In this document: piece after piece, positions 17,355-24,615 of the stretch
Numbering within the stretch: position 1 is the first letter of the stretch
How the letters are laid out: each line of letters starts with the position of its first letter
Assembly (NCBI RefSeq): GCF_003063245.1
Contig: NZ_MUXE01000001.1
Coordinates: forward strand, 62,001-126,000
Direction: 5' to 3'
DNA length: 64,000 bases
DNA from: Arcobacter caeni
Lineage (GTDB): Bacteria > Campylobacterota > Campylobacteria > Campylobacterales > Arcobacteraceae
Notes under the pieces: model-generated
What the model was told of the DNA's origin: nothing
The model's input: the letters and a program-made list of their open reading frames with translations, nothing else
The model's database searches: none
Program-made: the position numbers and the translations under genes

Positions 17355-18617
17355 ATGAGATATATAACAAACGCAACGCTAGAACAAGCAGATAAAGAAG
17401 TATTTGACATAATAGAGAATGAATTAAAAAGACAAACTAATCATTTAGAAATGATTGCAAGTGAAAACTTTACAAGTCCAGCTGTTATGGAAGCTATGGG
17501 TTCTGTTTTTACTAACAAATATGCTGAGGGTTATCCTTATAAAAGATATTATGGTGGTTGTGAGTTTGCTGATGCTGTTGAGCAATTAGCAATAGATAGA
17601 GCTTGTGAAATCTTTGGATGTTCTTATGCTAATGTTCAACCTCATTCTGGTTCTCAAGCTAATGGTGCTGTTTATGCTGCACTTATAAATGCTGGTGATA
17701 GAATCTTAGGTATGGATTTATCTCATGGTGGACATTTAACTCATGGTTCTAAACCATCTTTTTCTGGAAAAAACTATTCTGCATTTTATTATGGTGTTGA
17801 ACTTGATGGTAGAATCAATTATGATAAAGTTATGGAAATTGCAAAAGTTTGTCAACCTAAAATCATTGTTTGTGGTGCTTCTGCATATGCAAGAGAAATT
17901 GACTTTAAAAAATTCAGAGAAATAGCTGATAGCGTTGGTGCTATTTTATTTGCTGATATTGCTCATATTGCAGGACTTGTTGCTGCAAATGAGCATATGA
18001 GTCCATTTCCTTATGCACATGTTGTAACAACTACTACTCATAAGACTTTACGAGGTCCAAGAGGTGGGATGATTATGACAAATGATGAAGAGATAGCTAA
18101 AAAAATCAATAGTGCAATTTTCCCAGGAATTCAAGGTGGACCACTTGTTCATGTAATAGCTGCAAAAGCAGTAGCATTTAAAGAGATTTTAGATCCTGCA
18201 TGGAAAGATTACGCAAAACAAGTAAAAGTAAATATAAAAGTATTAGCTGATGTGTTAATTAAAAGAGGATATGATTTAGTTTCAGGTGGAACAGATAATC
18301 ATCTAGTATTAGTGAGTTTTTTAAATAAACCATTCAGTGGTAAAGATGCAGATGCAGCTTTAGGAAATGCAGGGATAACTGTAAATAAAAATACAGTTCC
18401 AGGTGAAACAAGAAGCCCATTTGTAACTTCAGGTATTAGAATAGGAAGTCCTGCATTAACAGCTAGAGGAATGAAAGAAAAAGAGTTTGAAATAATTGCA
18501 AACAAAATTTGTGATGTATTAGATAATATTGAAGATACAGTTTTACATGCTAAGATTAATAAAGAACTAGAAGAATTGGCTAGTGGTTTTGTGATTTACA
18601 ATAAATCGACTTACTAG
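17355..18617 (+). CDS. glyA: Serine hydroxymethyltransferase
   Basis: A 420-residue PLP enzyme converting serine and tetrahydrofolate to glycine and 5,10-methylene-THF. It has [19 protein letters not shown] at the N-terminus, the [16 protein letters not shown] loop, [11 protein letters not shown], and the PLP lysine in [14 protein letters not shown] near residue 225. I use the ATG at 17355 because AAGGA lies 7 bases upstream; the in-frame ATG at 17340 has no ribosome site. The next gene, an Ada-like regulator, starts 25 bases after the stop and may be co-transcribed. Confidence 0.97.
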   Translation: MRYITNATLEQADKEVFDIIENELKRQTNHLEMIASENFTSPAVMEAMGSVFTNKYAEGYPYKRYYGGCEFADAVEQLAIDRACEIFGCSYANVQPHSGSQANGAVYAALINAGDRILGMDLSHGGHLTHGSKPSFSGKNYSAFYYGVELDGRINYDKVMEIAKVCQPKIIVCGASAYAREIDFKKFREIADSVGAILFADIAHIAGLVAANEHMSPFPYAHVVTTTTHKTLRGPRGGMIMTNDEEIAKKINSAIFPGIQGGPLVHVIAAKAVAFKEILDPAWKDYAKQVKVNIKVLADVLIKRGYDLVSGGTDNHLVLVSFLNKPFSGKDADAALGNAGITVNKNTVPGETRSPFVTSGIRIGSPALTARGMKEKEFEIIANKICDVLDNIEDTVLHAKINKELEELASGFVIYNKSTY

Positions 18618-18642
18618 GAATTTTTAATCATTTGGAGAGGAA

Positions 18643-19440
18643 ATGTCTACTTTAAATAACAACTATAAACAAATAGAAAAAGCAATAAAATATATTGATG
18701 AGAATTTCAAAGAAAATCCATCAATAGATGAAATTGCAAAAAACACAGGTATGAGTAAATACCATTTTATAAGAGTTTTTAAAGAATATGTAGGCGTTAC
18801 TCCAAAACAATTTTTGCATAGTGTTACTTTGAATTATGCAAAAGAACATATAAAAGAATCCAAATCCATACTAGATAGTAGTTTGGATATTGGATTATCC
18901 AGCAGTAGCCGTTTACATGAACTTTTTGTAAACTTAATTGGAGTAACACCAAAAGAGTGGAAAGAAAAAGGAAAAGATGTTTTTATAACATACGGTTTTG
19001 GACAAACTCCTTTTGGTGAAGCTTTGATTGGATTTACTGATAAAGGAATATGTTATTTAGGGTTTATTGATGAAAATAAAACTGAAATTTTTAACCGATT
19101 TAATGAACTTTGGGAAAATGCAACTTTGCATTTTGATGAAATTACTGCAAATGAATATTTAGAAAATATCTTCGTAAAAAATAAAAAATATTCTCTTTTT
19201 GTAAAGGGAACAAATCTTCAAGTAAATGTTTGGAAAGCTCTTTTAAATCTTCCAAATGGAATAGTTGCAACCTATCAAGACATCGCAAACTATTTGGATA
19301 AACCAAAATCTGTTCGAGCAATTGCAAGTGCAATTAAAAAAAATCATATTGAATATCTAATTCCATGCCATAAAATTATCACAAATAGTGGAGCTATGAG
19401 TGGTTATAGATGGGAAATTGAGAGAAAAGAAATATCTTAA
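18643..19440 (+). CDS. AraC regulator fused to O6-alkylguanine-DNA alkyltransferase (Ada-like)
   Basis: A 265-residue fusion. Residues about 8-105 are an AraC-type double HTH (DEIAKNTGMSKYHFIRVFKEYVG; VGVTP and IGVTPKEW repeats). Residues about 120-265 are an Ogt/MGMT domain with GIVATYQDIANYLDKPKSVRAIASA and the acceptor cysteine in IPCHKII near residue 240. It would move alkyl groups from O6-guanine onto this Cys and may regulate repair genes. It lacks the N-terminal zinc Cys domain of E. coli Ada that senses phosphotriesters, so activation must differ. The stop overlaps the convergent MOSC gene by 4 bases. Confidence 0.9.
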   Translation: MSTLNNNYKQIEKAIKYIDENFKENPSIDEIAKNTGMSKYHFIRVFKEYVGVTPKQFLHSVTLNYAKEHIKESKSILDSSLDIGLSSSSRLHELFVNLIGVTPKEWKEKGKDVFITYGFGQTPFGEALIGFTDKGICYLGFIDENKTEIFNRFNELWENATLHFDEITANEYLENIFVKNKKYSLFVKGTNLQVNVWKALLNLPNGIVATYQDIANYLDKPKSVRAIASAIKKNHIEYLIPCHKIITNSGAMSGYRWEIERKEIS

Positions 19441-20138
19441 GTATGATAATAAGAAAATTGCTCATCTTTATCTTTTAATTCATATCTTTTTTTTAGTGAA
19501 TTATAAAAAGCTCTTCCTAATTCAATACAATCCAAAGCTTCAAGGGTTAGTTTTTCTTCAATCATTGGATTTACTATGATTTGATTTAATTTTTTAATAG
19601 TTAAATTTGGATAACTTCTTTTTTCTAAAATAACTTCATCATTTTGACTTATCATCCCCTCTTGTAAAACTTTTGCATACCAACCTGTCAAACCATTATT
19701 AAAAATAAAATTTGTCATATTTTTTTCATTTGTATTTGCACTTAATTTCCAACAAGGTTGTCTTGGTTGTGTTATTTGTACTTTTGTTTGCCCTATTTTT
19801 AGAATATCTCCAATACAAATATCTTCTTCTGTAATATTAGATAATATAAGATTTTCTCCAAAAAATGCAGTTTTGCTCATATCAAATTTATTATCATAAA
19901 AAGAGTTAATTTTTTTATAAGTTAGAGATGAAAAAAGAAATAAAGCTTTATTTTCTCCACCATGATGAAGTAAATCAGCTTGAAAGTCATCTTTAAAACC
20001 TGTTTTTGTAAGATAAGAAGAAGAAATTGGATTTTTTTTGATTCCAGAAATCAATTCATCTCTTTTACTATTATTTAATTTTGTAGTAGTTACACTTCCT
20101 ACTTTTAGATGTAAAATATTTGCTATTTTTCTATTCAT
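19437..20138 (-). CDS. MOSC-domain protein (YiiM-like)
   Basis: A 233-residue cytosolic protein of the YiiM/MOSC type, with KTGFKDDFQADLLHHGGENKALF near residues 45-67, FGENLILSNITEEDICIGDIL near 93-113 and the conserved cysteine in QPRQPCWKLS near 140. MOSC domains bind the molybdenum cofactor or carry sulfur; YiiM reduces N-hydroxylated compounds with Moco. This fits a genome with a molybdenum/tungsten formate dehydrogenase nearby. It is a single gene with no ribosome site of special note. Confidence 0.88.
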   Translation of the reverse strand: MNRKIANILHLKVGSVTTTKLNNSKRDELISGIKKNPISSSYLTKTGFKDDFQADLLHHGGENKALFLFSSLTYKKINSFYDNKFDMSKTAFFGENLILSNITEEDICIGDILKIGQTKVQITQPRQPCWKLSANTNEKNMTNFIFNNGLTGWYAKVLQEGMISQNDEVILEKRSYPNLTIKKLNQIIVNPMIEEKLTLEALDCIELGRAFYNSLKKRYELKDKDEQFSYYHT

Positions 20139-20215
20139 AGAAATACTCCAATTTTTTTGGTAATTGTATCAGTAAAAGAATAAGAATATGACTGTTATGA
20201 AAACGAACCCTTTAT

Positions 20216-20500
20216 ATGCTGATGATTTACTTATATGATGATATTGATTTTATTTATAAAGAGTTAGAATTTTTTAGAAAATCATAAAAAAATGGTAAAA
20301 AAGTTTTTGGTATTTGTTTGGGAACTTAACTTATAGCAAACGAAGAATCTGTAAAATCTATTTTAAAAGCTGATTCTAATTATTTATCATTTGATTCACC
20401 ATTTATTCAAGATATAATAACTATTAAAGAAAATATCAAATATATAAAAGATGCAAATAAAGCACTTTTTAATTTACTTGATAATTGGAAGAATTTATAA
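20216..20500 (+). pseudogene. Remnant of a class I glutamine amidotransferase
   Basis: The 387-base gap between the MOSC gene and the cytochrome gene holds a decayed coding frame. In one frame it reads YKELEFFRKS, stop, KNGKKVFGICLGT, stop, LIANEESVKS and continues to LFNLLDNWKNL. GICLGT-Q-LIA is the nucleophile elbow of class I glutamine amidotransferases, and the second stop (TAA) stands exactly where CAA (Gln) is expected. The tail resembles the C-terminus of GMP-synthase-like amidotransferases, so the middle of the domain has been deleted. Two stops plus a deletion mean it is not functional. Confidence 0.72.
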
Positions 20501-20525
20501 AATCAAAGTTAACATTGGAGAAAAA

Positions 20526-20825
20526 ATGAAAAAGATAGCATTAATTTTATTATGTATATATAACTTCTCTTACGCTGTAGAATATGATGAGATTGAAGCT
20601 GAAATGTTAGCTGTTTCATGTACTTCATGTCATGGAATTAACGAAGAAACACAATCAGTTGCACCTGTACTTGCAGGTATGCCTAAAGATAGTTTATATG
20701 AAATACTATTGAATTATAAAAATGGTAAAAAAACTGGAACTATGATGAAAGAACATGTAAAAGATTATACGGATGAACAATTAGAACAAATTGCTTATTT
20801 TTTCTCAAATATTGAAAAGGATTAG
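20526..20825 (+). CDS. Small periplasmic c-type cytochrome
   Basis: A 99-residue protein with a signal peptide (MKKIALILLCIYNFSYA) and one haem site CTSCHG near residues 37-42, with a methionine ligand candidate in TGTMMKEH near 74. It fits cytochrome c553-type electron carriers or the small subunit of sulfide dehydrogenase-like enzymes. I place the start at 20526 with GGAG 5 bases upstream; an upstream ATG at 20451 falls in the pseudogene. It is convergent with the formate dehydrogenase operon (3-base gap) and could serve as an electron acceptor in respiration, which is inference. Confidence 0.85.
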   Translation: MKKIALILLCIYNFSYAVEYDEIEAEMLAVSCTSCHGINEETQSVAPVLAGMPKDSLYEILLNYKNGKKTGTMMKEHVKDYTDEQLEQIAYFFSNIEKD

Positions 20826-20828
20826 TTT

Positions 20829-21809
20829 TTAATTTCCTAAGCTTTTAATCTGTTTATATTTTAAATAAACAGTATTTACAACTTTTTCTATCTCTTTTTC
20901 ATTTAACTCATCAACAAAAGAAAAACTTATAGAATTTCTGCTTGTAAGCTCATCATATCCCATAACTTGAATAATTCTTGATGGTTTTGAAAGCCCCAAA
21001 GAACAACCCTCTCCATTTGTAATAAATATTTCATTTAAGGCCAATGTTCGTATGAGTTCTCTAGCTTTTATACCTTTTAATCCAAAATGTAAAGAGTATT
21101 CCAAAGTATCATTTGGGTTTACAAAAAAGTAAATATCTTCTTTTAATTTTTCTTTTAATTTTTCTAAAAAAATTGTTTTTAATTTATAGTTAAATTTTTG
21201 ATTTTTAAGAGCATCTAAACAAAGTTTTACAGCTAAACTATCTATTTGTCCAATAGATAACAAAGAAAAAATATCATCATTAAATAATAAAACACATGAA
21301 AGATTAAAACCTGTTAATTTATAATTATCAAAATAAACAGCATCACTATTTTTATCAAAATTAGCACTTGCATTTGAAATTATTTTTGCATTGGTTAGCT
21401 TTTTTATCTCTTTTATAGAAGTTTTTACGAAAGTATCCATAACATAAGAAGATAAAAAAAGAAAATCTATATTTTCATTTTCTATTTTCTTTAAATTTAC
21501 TTTTCCATCTTTATTTAAATTTATCCAAGTTATTTCAAAACCTAAAGTTTCATAAAATAATCCAGCTTCAATTAGTGCTTCACATTCTCCATAACTTATT
21601 GCAATTTTTCCTTTTAATTCTAAAAAAAGTCCTAAAAATCCCTCTTTTGAAAAGGCAGTTGTTTTTAGTTTATTAAACCCAAATAGGTTTTTATATTCTA
21701 TATTTAAAGCTTCAAATTTATCATTTGGAATTAATGCACTTAATGAAAAATCATTTGATATTTCTATATTTTTTAGTTTTGAGTATTGCAGATAATTTAG
21801 TTTAATCAT
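20829..21809 (-). CDS. NifS/aminotransferase class V-like protein, degenerate
   Basis: About 326 residues with the overall layout of a cysteine desulfurase or class V aminotransferase: ISYGECEALIEAGLFYETLGFEITW (about 75-100), LFLSSYVMDTFVKTSI in place of the Asp-binding loop, a lysine in YFDNYKLTGFNLSCVLLF where PLP lysine is expected, and a Cys loop NGEGCSLGLSKPSR like the mobile cysteine loop of NifS. The usual His before the lysine is absent. I prefer the ATG at 21809, overlapping the upstream gene by 8 bases; a further in-frame ATG lies at 21863. As the last gene of the fdh operon it may donate sulfur or selenium, which is inference. Confidence 0.7.
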   Translation of the reverse strand: MIKLNYLQYSKLKNIEISNDFSLSALIPNDKFEALNIEYKNLFGFNKLKTTAFSKEGFLGLFLELKGKIAISYGECEALIEAGLFYETLGFEITWINLNKDGKVNLKKIENENIDFLFLSSYVMDTFVKTSIKEIKKLTNAKIISNASANFDKNSDAVYFDNYKLTGFNLSCVLLFNDDIFSLLSIGQIDSLAVKLCLDALKNQKFNYKLKTIFLEKLKEKLKEDIYFFVNPNDTLEYSLHFGLKGIKARELIRTLALNEIFITNGEGCSLGLSKPSRIIQVMGYDELTSRNSISFSFVDELNEKEIEKVVNTVYLKYKQIKSLGN

Positions 21810-22221
21810 TCTTTTTATTTTTCTTTTCTCGAAAGCATCCAAGTTGACAATGGGTAACTTCAATATCAGAATTTTTTACAGTAGAACCTACTGTTTTTAG
21901 TGTAGAATTTACAGCTTCATCCCATAATACTTTACATTCTAAAGTTTTATGTCCCATATAATTTTGTTTTAATTTATTATAAACTTGAATATTAGGGTCT
22001 TGAAACTTTAATTTTCCAAAAACTCCAAGTTCACAATTTGTGATTTTAATACCTAAACTTTTAGTAATTGAACTCATTTCTTTTGGTTCTTTACCAATTA
22101 ATCTTGCAACTTTAAATGCTTTTAGACAAGATAGTTTCCCCTCTTCATCTAAGTTTGTCATCAAAAGTTCTTTTTGAATATTATCCAATTCAATACTACT
22201 ATTATCATCTATACTAGACAT
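21802..22221 (-). CDS. Unknown protein with duplicated Cys motif, fdh operon
   Basis: A 139-residue soluble protein with two related halves. Each begins with a helical segment (KLSCLKAFKVARLIG; ECKVLWDEAVNSTLKTVG) and ends with a similar motif, KITNCELGVFGK near residue 60 and EVTHCQLGCFREKK near 125. The paired cysteines could bind metal or carry sulfur. I do not recognise the family. It overlaps fdhD by 8 bases and the NifS-like gene by 8, so it is tightly tied to formate dehydrogenase maturation. Confidence 0.65.
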   Translation of the reverse strand: MSSIDDNSSIELDNIQKELLMTNLDEEGKLSCLKAFKVARLIGKEPKEMSSITKSLGIKITNCELGVFGKLKFQDPNIQVYNKLKQNYMGHKTLECKVLWDEAVNSTLKTVGSTVKNSDIEVTHCQLGCFREKKNKKND

Positions 22222-23044
22222 TTATTCTTCCTGAGTGAGTATATACATTCATTTTATTACCTCTTGCGAATCCTACAAGTGTAACTCCATGTTCGTTTGC
22301 TGATTTAATACCTTGAAAAGTAACTGCTGCTTTTGAAACAACTATTGGTATTTTATGCATTACACATTTTACAACCATTTCCATAGATAATCTTCCAGTT
22401 GCATATAAAACAGATTTTTTAACATCTTTTTTATTCATACTTGCAAGTCCAATAACTTTATCAATTGCATTGTGTCTTCCAATATCTTCAGCGATGAAAA
22501 TTGTACCATCTTCTAAAACTAATTCTGCTTTATGAACACATCCTGTGTTATCAAAAAGTTTTGATGAGTTATTAAATAACTTCATATTTGCTAAAATATC
22601 TTTTGCTTTTACTTTATAATCTGTATTTATAAATGCACAATCAAAAACTTTTTCTGCATTTCCAGTAACTCCAATACAGCATCCTGATGTTAATGTTTTT
22701 TCCTTAAAAAGATTTTCATATCCTTCATCACTAACATTTGCAATAACTTCTACTTTTAATCCATCTTCACTAATAATTATTGATTCAATATCACTAAAAT
22801 TATTTATTACAGCTTCACTTAATAAAAATCCCACAAGATGTGCATCTTGATGTTGGGCTATACTCATAACTGATAAAAATCTTTTTCCATTTAAGAAAAA
22901 TTCAATTTTATCTTCTTTAATAACATAATCTTCAACTGCTTCTATCCCATTTTCATAGAACTTTTCGATAATTATTTCTTTTGTATAATCATCTAAACTA
23001 TCTTGAAAAAGGGAGAAGTTTTCACTTCTCACAGGGCTTGTCAT
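22214..23044 (-). CDS. fdhD: Formate dehydrogenase accessory sulfurtransferase
   Basis: A 276-residue FdhD protein. FdhD passes sulfur from a cysteine desulfurase to the bis-MGD cofactor before insertion into formate dehydrogenase. The Cys loop reads TSGCCIGVTG near residue 140 instead of the CxxC of E. coli, and the core shows CVHKAELV, ED-I-GRHNAIDKV (about 186-198), LYATGRLSMEMVVK and IPIVVSKAAVT, all typical. It overlaps fdhC by 4 bases. The NifS-like gene two positions downstream could be its sulfur donor. Confidence 0.93.
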   Translation of the reverse strand: MTSPVRSENFSLFQDSLDDYTKEIIIEKFYENGIEAVEDYVIKEDKIEFFLNGKRFLSVMSIAQHQDAHLVGFLLSEAVINNFSDIESIIISEDGLKVEVIANVSDEGYENLFKEKTLTSGCCIGVTGNAEKVFDCAFINTDYKVKAKDILANMKLFNNSSKLFDNTGCVHKAELVLEDGTIFIAEDIGRHNAIDKVIGLASMNKKDVKKSVLYATGRLSMEMVVKCVMHKIPIVVSKAAVTFQGIKSANEHGVTLVGFARGNKMNVYTHSGRINV

Positions 23045-24000
23045 GCCATTTTTCCTTTTTTATTTTCAATATCTGCTAAAACATCAGGAGCTAATTGTTC
23101 CAAATGTTCTCTTGGATATTTACCTGTTAGTAATCCTTTTAAATTTCCTTTTACTGCAACTAATGTTGAATAAACGAAATCCATTAAGAAAAACATAATT
23201 AATACACTAGAACCAAAATGTACATAAAGTAATGCTCTTTTAAATTGAATAACATGAGCATTTGTAAATGCATCTGGATGTAAAAACCAAATAATAAATC
23301 CACTTGTTAATAATCCAGCACCCATTAAAACAAACACTATAAAAATAACTCTTTTCATAGGTTTATATTTTCCTGGCAAAATTATCTTTCTTAACAAACT
23401 ATTTTTTGATAATAGTTTAATATCTTTAAAGGCAATAATTGTCATTAGTAACCAAATAGGAAACCAAAGTAAACCTGTAAATTCATGTGTTCCTCTAAGA
23501 ATAAAAGGGATAAATCCACCTTCACTTCTTAAACTCCATGTTATGTTAAATCCAGTAATTATTAAAGCAATTATAATAATTACATTTAACCAAATTACAG
23601 CTCTATGAAATAGTGAAAATACTTCCACTTGATCATTTGGTCTTGTAATAACAGCTTCTTGTCTACCATTAAATGTATACATTACACAAAAAATTACAAT
23701 TTCAGCAACAAAAACCCACCAAATATATAGTTGTCTTTCATTACTAGCTCTTATAATTTCAGGTGCAATTGCTTCATAATTTGGTCCAAAAGCCGCATTT
23801 ACCATAGCTTTATAATTGGTATCAGCCGGAATTAAAACTCCGTCTAATTTTCCAGTTGTAATTGCATGGATTGTGTACTTAAATAAGTACTCCCAATCCA
23901 TAATCATAAAAAATTTAACAAATACAAATCCTACTAATCCTAGCCCAACAAGTGTAAGTATATACGCTTTATTTTTTTGAAAAAATGAGCTATTTTCCAT
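23041..24000 (-). CDS. fdhC: Formate dehydrogenase cytochrome b subunit
   Basis: A 319-residue inner-membrane protein with an N-terminal helix (about 13-32), a periplasmic loop, and four further helices (about 98-115, 130-150, 165-190, 215-240, 258-285 in rough outline). Haem-ligand histidines are likely in VFSLFHRAVIWLN, LRGTHEFTGLLWFP and ALLYVHFGSSVLIMFF. This matches the FdnI/FdhC family that passes electrons from the Fe-S subunit to menaquinone. The N-terminal helix and loop before the core are the longer form seen in Campylobacterota. Confidence 0.92.
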   Translation of the reverse strand: MENSSFFQKNKAYILTLVGLGLVGFVFVKFFMIMDWEYLFKYTIHAITTGKLDGVLIPADTNYKAMVNAAFGPNYEAIAPEIIRASNERQLYIWWVFVAEIVIFCVMYTFNGRQEAVITRPNDQVEVFSLFHRAVIWLNVIIIIALIITGFNITWSLRSEGGFIPFILRGTHEFTGLLWFPIWLLMTIIAFKDIKLLSKNSLLRKIILPGKYKPMKRVIFIVFVLMGAGLLTSGFIIWFLHPDAFTNAHVIQFKRALLYVHFGSSVLIMFFLMDFVYSTLVAVKGNLKGLLTGKYPREHLEQLAPDVLADIENKKGKMA

Positions 24001-24009
24001 AATTAATTC

Positions 24010-24606
24010 CTACCATCCATAAGATTCAGTTGCAATACCTTTACTTTGTGATGTCGCTCTATATGTTTTAATTAAAGCAACCTCATTGGCATCACCAACA
24101 AGTAAAGCTTTAGTTGAACACATTGACGCACACATTGGTACTTTACCTTCACTAATTCTATTTTGCCCATATTTATGAAACTCTTCATGAGAATTTGTTT
24201 CTTCAGGACCACCAGCACACATAGTACATTTGTCCATTTTACCTTTTGTACCAAATGCGCCATTTTTTGGAAATTGTGGGGCACCAAAAGGACACGCAAA
24301 TAAACAATATCCACAACCAATACATTTATCTTTATCATGTAAAACAATACCATCTGTTCTAATATAAAAACAATCAGTTGGGCAAACTTGTTGGCAAGGT
24401 GCATCACTACAATGCATACAAGCCATAGAAATAGAAATTTCTTTTCCAACTATTCCTTCGTTTACTGTGATTACTTTTCTTCTATTAACTCCAACTGGAA
24501 CTTCGTGAGCTTCTTTACAAGCTACAACACAACCGTTACAATCAATACAAAGGTTCTCATCACAATAAAATTTCATTCTTGAATAATCTACAGTATTTTG
24601 ACTCAT
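24010..24606 (-). CDS. fdhB: Formate dehydrogenase iron-sulfur subunit
   Basis: A 198-residue ferredoxin-type subunit with four 4Fe-4S cysteine groups: CDENLCIDCNGCVVAC (about 14-29), MACMHCSDAPCQQVCP (about 62-77), CIGCGYCLFACPFG (about 95-108) and CTMCAGG plus CASMCSTKA (about 132-170). It links the active-site subunit to the cytochrome b subunit. Shorter than E. coli FdnH because it lacks the C-terminal anchor helix. It lies 9 bases after fdhA and 10 before fdhC. Confidence 0.94.
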   Translation of the reverse strand: MSQNTVDYSRMKFYCDENLCIDCNGCVVACKEAHEVPVGVNRRKVITVNEGIVGKEISISMACMHCSDAPCQQVCPTDCFYIRTDGIVLHDKDKCIGCGYCLFACPFGAPQFPKNGAFGTKGKMDKCTMCAGGPEETNSHEEFHKYGQNRISEGKVPMCASMCSTKALLVGDANEVALIKTYRATSQSKGIATESYGW

Positions 24607-24615
24607 GATAATCTC

